Of a DNA stretch of 9,993 bases, positions 1 to 6,384 are shown piece by piece. Both the position numbers and the translations under genes were made by a program. The DNA lies in NCBI GenBank assembly GCA_937988885.1, contig CALKHR010000169.1, positions 1 to 9,993 of the forward strand, given 5' to 3'. The DNA comes from an uncultured Roseiflexaceae bacterium. GTDB lineage: Bacteria > Chloroflexota > Chloroflexia > Chloroflexales > Roseiflexaceae. The number at the start of each line of letters is the position of its first letter. The stretch's first letter is position 1. The notes beneath the pieces were generated by a model. The model was given only the letters and a program-made list of their open reading frames with translations. It did not search any database and was not told where the DNA came from.

Positions 1-58
1 ACTTTCCTCCCAGCACCTGCATATTTGGAGCCACAATTCTTAAACGCCCTCTAAGTGA

Positions 59-2224
59 TTACTCCTTGAGCCGCCGCGCAAGCCCGGTATAGCGCTCATC
101 CACGGTGCTATTCGCCACGGCAGTCTCGATGGCGCGCTGATCTCCCGCCAACACCACCAACTGCTTGGCCCGCGTCACAGCGGTGTACAGTAGGTTGCGC
201 TGCAGCAGCGCATAGTGCTGCATCAGCAGCGGCAGCACTACACACGGATACTCGGCCCCCTGCGCCTTGTGTACCGAGATAGCATACGCCAGCGTCAGCT
301 CGTCGAGCAGGCCGAAGTCGTAGGCCACGTCGCGCTCGCCGTCGTAGCGCACCGTCAGCAGTTGATCCACCGTGTCGATCGCGACGACCTCGCCGATATC
401 GCCGTTGTACACTTCGAGATCATAGTTATTGCGCATCTGAAGTACACGGTCGCCCAGCCGGAAGGTGGTCGCGCCCATACGGTACTCGGCGCGGCCCGGA
501 CGGGGCGGGTTCAGCGCGTTCTGTAGCAGCACATTCAGGTTGGCGACCCCGGCAGGCCCACGGTGCGTCGGCGAGAGCACCTGGATATCGCGCACCGGGT
601 CGAGCCCAAAGCGCCGTGGAATCCGCTGCGCCACCAACTCAACAGTCAGCTCCGCACACGGCTCGGCCTGCGCGCGAGGGAAGAAGAAGAAGTCGTTCGC
701 GCCCTGCCAGATCGGCATCTCGCCTGTGTTGATGCGGTGCGCGTTGTTGATGATCGCGCTCCCGCTGGCCTGGCGGAAGATCTCATCGAGGTGCACGCTG
801 GGGATGGCCAAGCTGTCTAGGCAATCGCGCAGCACGCGCCCCGGGCCGACGCTGGGCAGTTGATCGGCGTCGCCGACCAGCAGCAGGTGAGCGTTGCGCG
901 GTATCGCCTTCAGCAGGTGATTGGCGAGCAGAATATCGAGCATGCTCACCTCATCCACGATCACCATGGTCGCGTCCAGCGGATTGTCGAGGTTGCGCTT
1001 GAACTGCGTGCCCAGGCCAGGCGCGAACTCCAGCAGGCGGTGGATGGTACTGGCGGGTGCACCGGTCGCTTCGCTGAGGCGCTTGGCGGCGCGCCCGGTG
1101 GGCGAAGCGAGCAGGAACTTCTCGCCGCGCTGTTCGAGCGCTTGAATGATCGTGCGGGTCGTCAGCGTCTTGCCAGTGCCTGGCCCACCCGTCAGGATGC
1201 TCACCTTATTGGTGAGCGCCATCTTCACGGCTTCCTGCTGCTTTTCGGTCAGCGCGATGCCGCGCTTATCGGCCAGAAACGCGAACACACGGGGCCAATT
1301 GGCTTCGCGGTAGAACGACGCAATCGCCGACGGCGCGCGCATCAGTTCGCGCAGTTGCTCGGCCACACCGTGCTCGGCGCGCGCGAACGGTAGCAGATAG
1401 ACCAACCGCTGCCCATCCCATGTCTCCACATGCACCTCGTGGGTGATGCTAATCGCGTCGAGCGTGGCGGCCACCAGCGCTTGATCGACTTCGAGCAGTT
1501 TGCTGCCCTGCTCCACCAATTCGTCCCACGGCAGGTAGCAGTGCCCATCGTCGGTGGCTTGGCTGAGGGTGTAACGCAGCCCGGCCCCGATGCGCTGGGG
1601 CGAATCGTGCGGGATGCCCATCGCGCTGGCGATCTGGTCGGCGGTGAGGAAGCCGATGCCGTAGATCTCATCGGCCAGGCGGTAGGGCGTGGTTTGGATG
1701 ATGCTGATCGATTGGTCGCCGTACTGCTTGTAGATGCGCACCGCCAAGCCTGGGCTGATCTGAAGCTCTTGCAGAAACAGCATAATCTGTTTGATCTGCT
1801 GTTGTTCCTCCCAAGCGCGGATAATGCGCTCGACACGCTTGGCGCCAAGCCCTGGCACTTCGCGCAGCCGATGCGGCTCGTTATCGATCACGTGCAGCGT
1901 GTAGATGCCGAATGTCTCGGCGATGCGCTTGGCGGTGACTGGGCCAACACCTTTGATCAGCCCCGAGCCGAGGTAACGCCGAATGCCTTCGACGGTGGCG
2001 GGCAGCAGATTGCGGTAGCGCTCGATCTCGAATTGGCGGCCATGCTCGGGGTGATCGACCCAGCGCCCTTCGAGTTCGAGCGATTCGCCGACTTGGACGC
2101 CAACGAGTTTGCCGATCACCGTTACCGTGTAGTTTTTGCCATGCGGTGTGACACGGGCCACGGTATAGCCGTTCTGCTCGTTCTGAAAGGTGATGCGTTC
2201 GAGGGTTGCTTCGAGTGTGGCCAT
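59..2224 (-). CDS. recD2: RecD2-type ATP-dependent DNA helicase (RecD/TraA family)
   Basis: This is a superfamily 1B 5'-3' DNA helicase of the RecD2 type, the kind that acts without RecBC in DNA repair. The product is 721 residues, close to the usual RecD2 length of about 700-750. Residues 1-80 look like the N-terminal OB-like region and are followed by helix-hairpin-helix repeats (about 95-190, e.g. GLIKGVGPVTAKRI). Helicase motifs follow in order: Walker A GGPGTGKT near 344-351, Walker B VIVDEVSML near 421, motif III LLVGDADQLPSVGPG, VHLDEIFRQ, then the C-terminal VSVHKAQGAE near 648 and YTAVTRAKQ near 681. The frame stays open upstream to 2371, but that 49-residue extension is translated 8-bp repeat DNA and lies upstream of a good promoter, so I chose ATG 2224, where the family-like sequence begins. 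No strong Shine-Dalgarno is visible. The gene stands alone. The family call is secure; any in vivo role is inferred. Confidence 0.95.
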   Translation of the reverse strand: MATLEATLERITFQNEQNGYTVARVTPHGKNYTVTVIGKLVGVQVGESLELEGRWVDHPEHGRQFEIERYRNLLPATVEGIRRYLGSGLIKGVGPVTAKRIAETFGIYTLHVIDNEPHRLREVPGLGAKRVERIIRAWEEQQQIKQIMLFLQELQISPGLAVRIYKQYGDQSISIIQTTPYRLADEIYGIGFLTADQIASAMGIPHDSPQRIGAGLRYTLSQATDDGHCYLPWDELVEQGSKLLEVDQALVAATLDAISITHEVHVETWDGQRLVYLLPFARAEHGVAEQLRELMRAPSAIASFYREANWPRVFAFLADKRGIALTEKQQEAVKMALTNKVSILTGGPGTGKTLTTRTIIQALEQRGEKFLLASPTGRAAKRLSEATGAPASTIHRLLEFAPGLGTQFKRNLDNPLDATMVIVDEVSMLDILLANHLLKAIPRNAHLLLVGDADQLPSVGPGRVLRDCLDSLAIPSVHLDEIFRQASGSAIINNAHRINTGEMPIWQGANDFFFFPRAQAEPCAELTVELVAQRIPRRFGLDPVRDIQVLSPTHRGPAGVANLNVLLQNALNPPRPGRAEYRMGATTFRLGDRVLQMRNNYDLEVYNGDIGEVVAIDTVDQLLTVRYDGERDVAYDFGLLDELTLAYAISVHKAQGAEYPCVVLPLLMQHYALLQRNLLYTAVTRAKQLVVLAGDQRAIETAVANSTVDERYTGLARRLKE

Positions 2225-2275
2225 AGTGCTGCGCGATGCCGTCGTGGCGCTTATCTGTTCGATAATGATGCCTTC

Positions 2276-2305
2276 AGTATAGCATTTCAACCGCCCTGCT
2301 CGCAA
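2276..2305 (-). promoter_or_regulatory. Sigma70-like promoter of the helicase gene
   Basis: Read on the minus strand, TTGCGA (2305-2300) and TATACT (2281-2276) are separated by 18 bp, with TGC directly before the -10, which makes an extended -10 element. Transcription would start near 2268, leaving a leader of about 44 nt before ATG 2224. It supports the shorter helicase start. Found by eye, not tested. Confidence 0.55.
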
Positions 2306-2324
2306 CGATTTTGGCACCTTGGAG

Positions 2325-2389
2325 TGACAAGGTGATAAGATGACTGGGTGAGGGGAATGACAAGGTGACAAGGTGACGGGGTGATTGAG
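2325..2389. repeat. Tandem 8-bp repeat, about 8 units (consensus TGACAAGG)
   Basis: TGA recurs at 2325, 2333, 2341, 2349, 2358, 2366, 2374 and 2382, so the period is 8 bp with one 9-bp unit. Three units are exactly TGACAAGG (2325, 2358, 2366); the others vary in the last five bases. The array lies between two divergent promoter regions. Read on the minus strand it produces a spurious coding extension of the helicase. Similar GTGACAAGGTGA-type intergenic arrays occur, as far as I remember, in Chloroflexota and cyanobacteria. Function is unknown. Confidence 0.85.
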
Positions 2390-2407
2390 AAACCAACGAA
2401 AAGCGCG

Positions 2408-2503
2408 GTCATCCTGAACAAAAGGTCAAGGAACTCAAAATGCTCAAGGTTGTATGAGACACGAAGATTCTTCACTTCGTGCTGCGCACTCATTCAGAAT
2501 GAC
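2408..2503 (-). repeat. Dispersed intergenic element, copy A, with short terminal inverted repeats
   Basis: The ends GTCATCCTGAA (2408-2418) and TTCAGAATGAC (2493-2503) are inverted repeats with one mismatch in 11, giving a 96-bp MITE- or REP-like unit. Its right part recurs in opposite orientation at 4161-4223. On the minus strand, positions 2491-2467 (GAGTGCGCAGCACGAAGTGA followed by AGAAT) match 25 of 25 bases at copy B. The inner part contains GTGC-GCA-GCAC, able to form a small hairpin. No coding content is credible. GTCATTCTGA...GAAGAAT elements are, from memory, widespread intergenic repeats in several phyla. Confidence 0.75.
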
Positions 2504-2605
2504 TCTGAGAGCGATATGCGTTGTTACTTAAAAGCTGGGCTCTGCATGGGCCGATACTCTAGTTTCTGTCCCTTTCCATATCGACTCAAAATGTAATAAC
2601 AACAA

Positions 2606-2632
2606 ATCTGTGTCATCTGTGAAATCTGTGGA
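2606..2632. repeat. Three 9-bp tandem units (ATCTGTGNN)
   Basis: ATCTGTG begins at 2606, 2615 and 2624, exactly 9 bp apart, with different final dinucleotides (TC, AA, GA). It is a third, unrelated short repeat in the same intergenic gap. Nothing shows a function. Confidence 0.7.
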
Positions 2633-2662
2633 TACCAAGCCGAATCCTCTTTCGTCCTATTG

Positions 2663-2691
2663 TTGCCGCTGGATCCGTTTTCTGGTATGAT
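2663..2691 (+). promoter_or_regulatory. Extended -10 promoter of the thiolase gene
   Basis: TTGCCG (2663-2668) and TATGAT (2686-2691) are spaced by 17 bp, with TGG immediately before the -10, the extended -10 configuration. Transcription would start near 2698, which gives a long leader of about 170 nt before ATG 2871. That leader carries the hairpin described in the next entry. Confidence 0.65.
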
Positions 2692-2708
2692 GCAACTGTG
2701 CTTGATGG

Positions 2709-2775
2709 GCCAGGTTGCACACGTTGTATGAGCCGTAGGGCAGCCATAAACGTGTTACGCAACCAGGCTTTTTTT
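2709..2775 (+). terminator. Long hairpin plus T7 tract in the thiolase leader (attenuator or terminator)
   Basis: The arms 2709-2725 and 2749-2768 pair over a long stem: GCC with GGC at the base, an A-A mismatch, G-C, GTTGC with GCAAC, a three-base bulge (2756-2758), then ACACGTT with AACGTGT. Inside, TATG (2727-2730) can pair with CATA (2745-2748). Seven T residues follow the stem directly (2769-2775). This is the form of an intrinsic terminator, but it sits between the promoter and the gene it should serve. It may attenuate thiolase expression or end a short RNA of about 75 nt. No competing antiterminator stem was obvious. Confidence 0.6.
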
Positions 2776-2870
2776 GTCCGTGGTCGGGTGTTTGCGATAG
2801 AGCGAAGTATCGTTGGGGCGGCTGTCGATCCGCAGAAGCTCCACATATCTGTATTTCGAGGAGTAGTGGC

Positions 2871-4058
2871 ATGAATGATCACGATGTTGTGATAGTTGGT
2901 GCAGCCCGCACCCCAATCGGGCGCTTTCAGGGCGCATACAAGGATATGCCTGCTACCGAGTTGGGCGCGCTGGCTGTGCGCGCCGCTGTCGAGCGGGCAG
3001 GGATCGATGGAGCGCTGATCGACGAGTGCATTATGGGCAACGTGGTCAGCGCGGGCTTGGGGCAGGCTCCGGCCCGTCAGGCCGCGTTGCGTGCTGGCCT
3101 GCCCACGAGCGTGACGGGCTTAACGATCAACAAGGTCTGCGGCAGCGGCTTAAAATCGGTGATGCTGGCCAGCGCCCTGATCCGCAGTGGCGATGCCGAG
3201 GTGCTGGTGGCTGGCGGTATGGAGAACATGACGCGCGGCCCGCATTTGCTGCCACAGGCCCGCAGCGGCTACCGCTTGGGCAACGGCGAACTGATCGACG
3301 CCACTGTGCACGATGGCTTGTGGTGCGCGTTCGAGAACCATCACATGGGCCTCTCGGCAGAGTGGGTCGCCCGCACCTTCGATGTGAGCCGCGAGGCGCA
3401 GGACTCGTTCGCCCTCGAATCGCACCGCCGTGCGATTGCTGCGCAAGATGCTGGCCTCTTCGCAGCCGAGATTGTGCCGGTCGAGGTATCGCTGGGCAAG
3501 GGCAAGACGCTCACCGTGACGGCTGATGAGCCGCCCCGCCGCGATACCAGCGCCGAACAGTTGGCGCGCCTGCGCCCCGCCTTCGATGCCAATGGCAGCG
3601 TGACGGCGGGCAATGCGCCGGGCCTCAGCGATGGTGCCGCAGCCTTGGTGGTGACGAGCGCTCGCAAGGCCGCCGAGCTTGGCTTGAAGCCGATTGCGCG
3701 CGTGCTCGGCTCGGCGCAGGCGGCGGTGAAGCCACTGGAGATCTTCACAGCCCCGGCGTTCGCCATCCGCACGCTGATGGAGCGCAGCAACACCACCCTC
3801 GACGATTACGACCTGTTCGAGATCAACGAGGCCTTCGCCGCGCAAGTGCTCGCTAACGGACGCACGCTGGGCCTCGACTGGGATCGGCTGAATGTGCACG
3901 GCGGCGCGATCGCCCTCGGCCACCCGATCGGCGCGAGCGGCGCCCGCGTGCTGGTGACGCTGATCAACGCCTTGCAGCAGCGCGGCGGCCAACGCGGCAT
4001 CGCATCGCTTTGCTTGGGCGGCGGTGAGGCTGTCGCCTTAGCTGTCGAGCTTGTCTAA
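2871..4058 (+). CDS. Acetyl-CoA C-acetyltransferase (thiolase)
   Basis: This thiolase condenses two acetyl-CoA to acetoacetyl-CoA, or runs the reverse cleavage, in the cytoplasm. It would serve ketone, polyhydroxyalkanoate, isoprenoid or fatty-acid metabolism. The 395 residues match the usual 390-400. The catalytic triad is complete: acyl-accepting Cys90 in NKVCGSGLKS, His351 in GGAIALGHPIGASG, and Cys381 in CLGGGEAVA; NEAF (Asn319) also lies in the active site. The N-terminal VVIVGAARTPIGRFQG is typical of biosynthetic thiolases. The start is ATG 2871, with CGAGGAG 7 nt upstream. The gene is single, followed by its own terminator, so no pathway partner is visible and the exact pathway (PhaA/AtoB-like) stays open. 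Its codon usage is GC-rich like the helicase gene. Confidence 0.95.
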   Translation: MNDHDVVIVGAARTPIGRFQGAYKDMPATELGALAVRAAVERAGIDGALIDECIMGNVVSAGLGQAPARQAALRAGLPTSVTGLTINKVCGSGLKSVMLASALIRSGDAEVLVAGGMENMTRGPHLLPQARSGYRLGNGELIDATVHDGLWCAFENHHMGLSAEWVARTFDVSREAQDSFALESHRRAIAAQDAGLFAAEIVPVEVSLGKGKTLTVTADEPPRRDTSAEQLARLRPAFDANGSVTAGNAPGLSDGAAALVVTSARKAAELGLKPIARVLGSAQAAVKPLEIFTAPAFAIRTLMERSNTTLDDYDLFEINEAFAAQVLANGRTLGLDWDRLNVHGGAIALGHPIGASGARVLVTLINALQQRGGQRGIASLCLGGGEAVALAVELV

Positions 4059-4101
4059 ACACCACGTTTATTGACATAATACAAATACCGACCCATTAGC
4101 C

Positions 4102-4150
4102 AGCTACCCAATTGTGGGACACCCTCCCTCAGTTGGGTAGCTTCCTTTTC
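4102..4150 (+). terminator. Rho-independent terminator of the thiolase gene
   Basis: A perfect 10-bp stem pairs AGCTACCCAA (4102-4111) with TTGGGTAGCT (4133-4142) across a 21-nt loop and is followed by TCCTTTTC. It begins 43 nt after the thiolase stop codon. The T-tract is broken by CC, so termination may be moderate. The stem could also work on the opposite strand. Confidence 0.7.
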
Positions 4151-4160
4151 GTGCAGTAGG

Positions 4161-4223
4161 GTCATTCTGAACGGAGTGCGCAGCACGAAGTGAAGAATTT
4201 CCCCGTCTCGTCCAGCCTTGAGC
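4161..4223 (+). repeat. Dispersed intergenic element, copy B (inverted relative to copy A)
   Basis: Positions 4161-4197 match the minus strand of copy A with one substitution and one extra base. The next roughly 25 bases, ending in CCTTGAGC at 4216-4223, match with about 7 differences. Beyond 4223 similarity fades. A degenerate inverted end, GTTCGGGATAAC (4341-4352), differs from the complement of GTCATTCTGAAC at three of 12 positions and may mark the far end of a longer or decayed copy. It lies just behind the thiolase terminator, so copies A and B flank the thiolase gene in opposite orientation. Confidence 0.7.
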
Positions 4224-4502
4224 GTTTAAGTTGCGCTCTACGCAACCCAATTCACACGCCAGTTTCTGAGCAACGAGCCGATAGGCCAGCAGAAGAAACT
4301 CATCGTTATGTTGACAGTGCGCTGTGAACTCCTTTACTGCGTTCGGGATAACATTGCCCTTTGTTAACGATCAAAGTCTTACAAGTGGAGGCAACTGAGT
4401 TTACAACCATCTAAATCTATTGAGTGATAAGTATGCGTTTTAAGTTGAGTTGCGGTTTTGCTGATTAGGACGCTCTATTAGTTGAATGTTAGTTTATCGC
4501 TG
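4224..4502. other. Non-coding, increasingly AT-rich spacer
   Basis: I find no convincing gene, RNA or hairpin terminator here. Base composition drifts from the GC-rich left half towards AT-rich sequence from about 4380 onward. Apart from the possible decayed element end at 4341-4352, nothing can be named. Confidence 0.5.
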
Positions 4503-4538
4503 GAACGGACATGCTTGATCTTATTCACATATCCGTTC
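4503..4538. repeat. 7-bp inverted repeat around a candidate -35 box
   Basis: GAACGGA (4503-4509) and TCCGTTC (4532-4538) are perfect inverted repeats separated by 22 bp. The candidate -35 of the next promoter lies in the loop. The arrangement suits an operator, but no regulator gene is in the window. Confidence 0.4.
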
Positions 4539-4553
4539 TGGGATATCCATAAT
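4524..4553 (+). promoter_or_regulatory. Candidate promoter of the substrate-binding protein gene
   Basis: TTCACA (4524-4529) and CATAAT (4548-4553) each match the sigma70 consensus at five of six positions and are 18 bp apart. The predicted start near 4560 leaves an AT-rich leader of about 230 nt before the gene. Other -10-like hexamers occur in this AT-rich stretch, so the assignment is tentative. Confidence 0.4.
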
Positions 4554-4793
4554 ATAGTGTTTATAGAGCATGAATGGAAGTTGTAAACTTATTTTAATAA
4601 AACATACTGATAGTAAAGTGATGAGATCTCTATTGACGGCAAGTGTTAAAAGTGATAGTCTACTTATGATCTATACGTCTTTGTTAACGTTTTTGCAATA
4701 TCCCCACGATACTATGAATACCCCCCTGTTTGTGGTTTTAAATTTCACCACGTTGTTTGTCTGGTGATCCCTATTATCCCGAAGGAGATGCAC

Positions 4794-6074
4794 TTGTCTA
4801 CATCCTCGCAAGTGTCGTTGACTCGACGCGCCTTTCTCAAGACAAGCGGTGCTATTGCCGGGGCGACCGCCGCTGCGACCCTTCTCACAAGTTGTGAATC
4901 TACGCCGCAAGCATTGCAGACGATCGAACAAACTGTACAGCTTCAGACTCCTGTAACACTGGGCGTATTGCTCCCACACTTGAAGCTGAATCCGTTGGTT
5001 GGTCAGCAAGTGTTGGATGGGATGCGGCTCTATTCGAACACGTCTGCGCAGCGACAAATCAACCTTGTCGTGCACGAAGTTGGCGTAGGACAGTACGAAG
5101 CGCATCGTGCAGCACAGGAGCTACTGGATCAGGGTGGGATCGACATGTTAGTGGGAGTGGTGAATCCGATGCTGATCTCGCCGTTCCACGAACTGTTGCA
5201 GGAACGCCAGACGTTCTTGCTGATCGCTGATGTTGGTGCCGATGTTGTGCGCTCGCAGCACAAGAATCCGTATGTCGCCACCCATTCGTTGGGCTACTGG
5301 CAGGCCAACTACGCGATGGCTCATCAGCTGGTGCGGCGTTTTGGTCGCCGTGCCGTGCTGGTCACTTCGTTCTACGACAGCGGCTACGATAGCGTGTACG
5401 CCTTCCGTTACGGCTTCGAGGAGGCGGGCGGTCAAGTGCTTGAGACATTGGTGACTCATCGCCTGATCGATGATGCTGCTCATTTGGCTGATGTTATTGA
5501 GCAGATCAAGGCGTTGCGGCCCGATGTGGTGTATCTCGTTTCGAGTGGTCGCGATGCCGAGGAGTTCGCTCAAGCGTATGCTGCGGCTGGTGTGCAGATC
5601 CCTCTGGCTGGCGCAAGCTTTAGCGCCGATATTCACGCATCCCAAGTCCCCCCGATTTCAACAGTCATGCCCTGGGCGCGCGAGCTCGCCACCGACGAGA
5701 ATCAGGCGTTCGTCTCCAACTTCGAGGCCGCAACTGGTCGCCCCGCCGATGCATTGGCGTTGCTGGGCTACGAGACAGCACTGCTGATCGATACTGCGCT
5801 CTCTGAGGCGGGCGGTGACCTGCGCGATGTTGCCGCTATGCAACAAGCGCTTGCGAATATGCGAGTAACCAGCCCACGTGGCCTGTTGACGCTCGATATC
5901 GATAATCAACACACCAATACGCCGCTTTATACGGGGATCGCTCGATACAACGGCGGTAAGGTGCAGTATGAATCCCTGGAGGAGCTTACGCTTCCCGCTG
6001 GGAGCGATATATTGAGCCAGCAGTTACGCACAAGCGTAAAAAGTGGTTGGTGTAACCCTTATTTATGTTTTTAA
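4794..6074 (+). CDS. Tat-exported substrate-binding lipoprotein (Peripla_BP_6 / LivK-like)
   Basis: This is an extracytoplasmic ligand-binding protein of the branched-chain amino acid/amide ABC transporter type. From TTG 4794 it has 426 residues. The N-terminus SLTRRAFLKTSG is a twin-arginine motif (Arg11-Arg12), followed by a hydrophobic stretch and lipobox LTSC with Cys34, so it should be folded inside, exported by Tat and lipid-anchored. The mature part shows TLGVLLPHLKLNPLVGQQVLDGMRLY, then RRAVLVTSFYDSGYD and DVVYLVSSGRDAEEFAQAY, typical of the two alpha/beta lobes. Start choice: AAGGAG (4782-4787) lies 6 nt before TTG 4794 but touches ATG 4788 directly, and GTG 4764 has no Shine-Dalgarno. 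No permease or ATPase gene adjoins it, so it may use a remote transporter or act as a sensor. The ligand is unknown. Confidence 0.85.
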   Translation: MSTSSQVSLTRRAFLKTSGAIAGATAAATLLTSCESTPQALQTIEQTVQLQTPVTLGVLLPHLKLNPLVGQQVLDGMRLYSNTSAQRQINLVVHEVGVGQYEAHRAAQELLDQGGIDMLVGVVNPMLISPFHELLQERQTFLLIADVGADVVRSQHKNPYVATHSLGYWQANYAMAHQLVRRFGRRAVLVTSFYDSGYDSVYAFRYGFEEAGGQVLETLVTHRLIDDAAHLADVIEQIKALRPDVVYLVSSGRDAEEFAQAYAAAGVQIPLAGASFSADIHASQVPPISTVMPWARELATDENQAFVSNFEAATGRPADALALLGYETALLIDTALSEAGGDLRDVAAMQQALANMRVTSPRGLLTLDIDNQHTNTPLYTGIARYNGGKVQYESLEELTLPAGSDILSQQLRTSVKSGWCNPYLCF

Positions 6075-6119
6075 GCGTAAATAGGCTTGCTTAGTGAATG
6101 ATACATTGTCGCATGCCTG

Positions 6120-6139
6120 GCAATAGCTATAACTATTGC
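6120..6139. repeat. Small perfect hairpin behind the lipoprotein gene
   Basis: GCAATAG (6120-6126) and CTATTGC (6133-6139) form a 7-bp stem with a 6-nt loop, 46 nt after the lipoprotein stop. No T-tract follows, so I do not call it a terminator. It may protect a transcript end or be chance in AT-rich DNA. Confidence 0.35.
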
Positions 6140-6196
6140 GGATGTGTCGGTAATACTTTATATCATATATTTTGTGGAGGAATTTCTGTTAGAAAA

Positions 6197-6216
6197 TACG
6201 TAATAACATACGTAAT
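6197..6216. repeat. Direct repeat TACGTAAT x2, possible operator
   Basis: TACGTAAT occurs at 6197-6204 and 6209-6216, 12 bp centre to centre, each containing the palindrome TACGTA. The second copy touches the candidate -35 box of the collar operon, a position suited to a regulator. No regulator is identified. Confidence 0.4.
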
Positions 6217-6244
6217 TCTCATGATGATCACTTGTGGTTATAAT
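6216..6244 (+). promoter_or_regulatory. Candidate promoter of the tail-collar operon
   Basis: A perfect TATAAT (6239-6244) lies 17 bp behind TTCTCA (6216-6221, four of six consensus bases). The start would be near 6251, giving a leader of about 134 nt. An inverted repeat GTTATA (6237-6242) / TATAAC (6257-6262) spans the -10 and start. Together with the TACGTAAT repeats this suggests regulated expression. Confidence 0.5.
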
Positions 6245-6384
6245 TGTATACTTCGGTATAACTATTGAATATGTGTGAATTTGTGATGGTTGGGCGTGGA
6301 AGCGCAGGTGGTACTTTCCAAAAGCGCACAATGATTGCTACATAGAAAGTATCGTGTCATCGCTTCTATACGAGGAGAATCCGT

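Noticed and set aside
2225..2371. N-terminal extension of the helicase frame by 49 residues
   Set aside because: It translates the octamer repeat array, crosses the predicted promoter, and has no helicase-like sequence; ATG 2224 is preferred.
2287..2493. Minus-strand open frame of 68 codons
   Set aside because: Built from the octamer array and copy A of the dispersed element; the composition is repeat-like.
2381..2596. Plus-strand open frame of 71 codons
   Set aside because: It is mostly translated dispersed element, has no plausible ribosome site and no recognisable domain.
2325..2632. CRISPR array
   Set aside because: Units are 8-9 bp and contiguous, with no spacers of regular length and no cas genes.
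2691..2719. Antiterminator pairing TGCAAC (2691-2696) with GTTGCA (2714-2719)
   Set aside because: The left arm lies in or before the predicted -10/start region, so it would not be part of the transcript.
3150..3992. 280-codon minus-strand frame across the thiolase gene
   Set aside because: It is the antisense shadow of a GC-rich gene whose catalytic residues are all on the plus strand.
4071..4099. TTGACA at 4071 as a promoter
   Set aside because: The hexamer is perfect, but the -10 at proper spacing (CATTAG) is poor and the thiolase terminator follows immediately.
4570..4767. Plus-strand open frame of 65 codons in the lipoprotein leader
   Set aside because: No Shine-Dalgarno near the start, AT-rich chance composition, no domain. 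A leader peptide cannot be fully excluded.
6176..6200. GGAGG at 6176-6180 as a ribosome site for a small gene
   Set aside because: No start codon lies at a usable distance and no frame follows.
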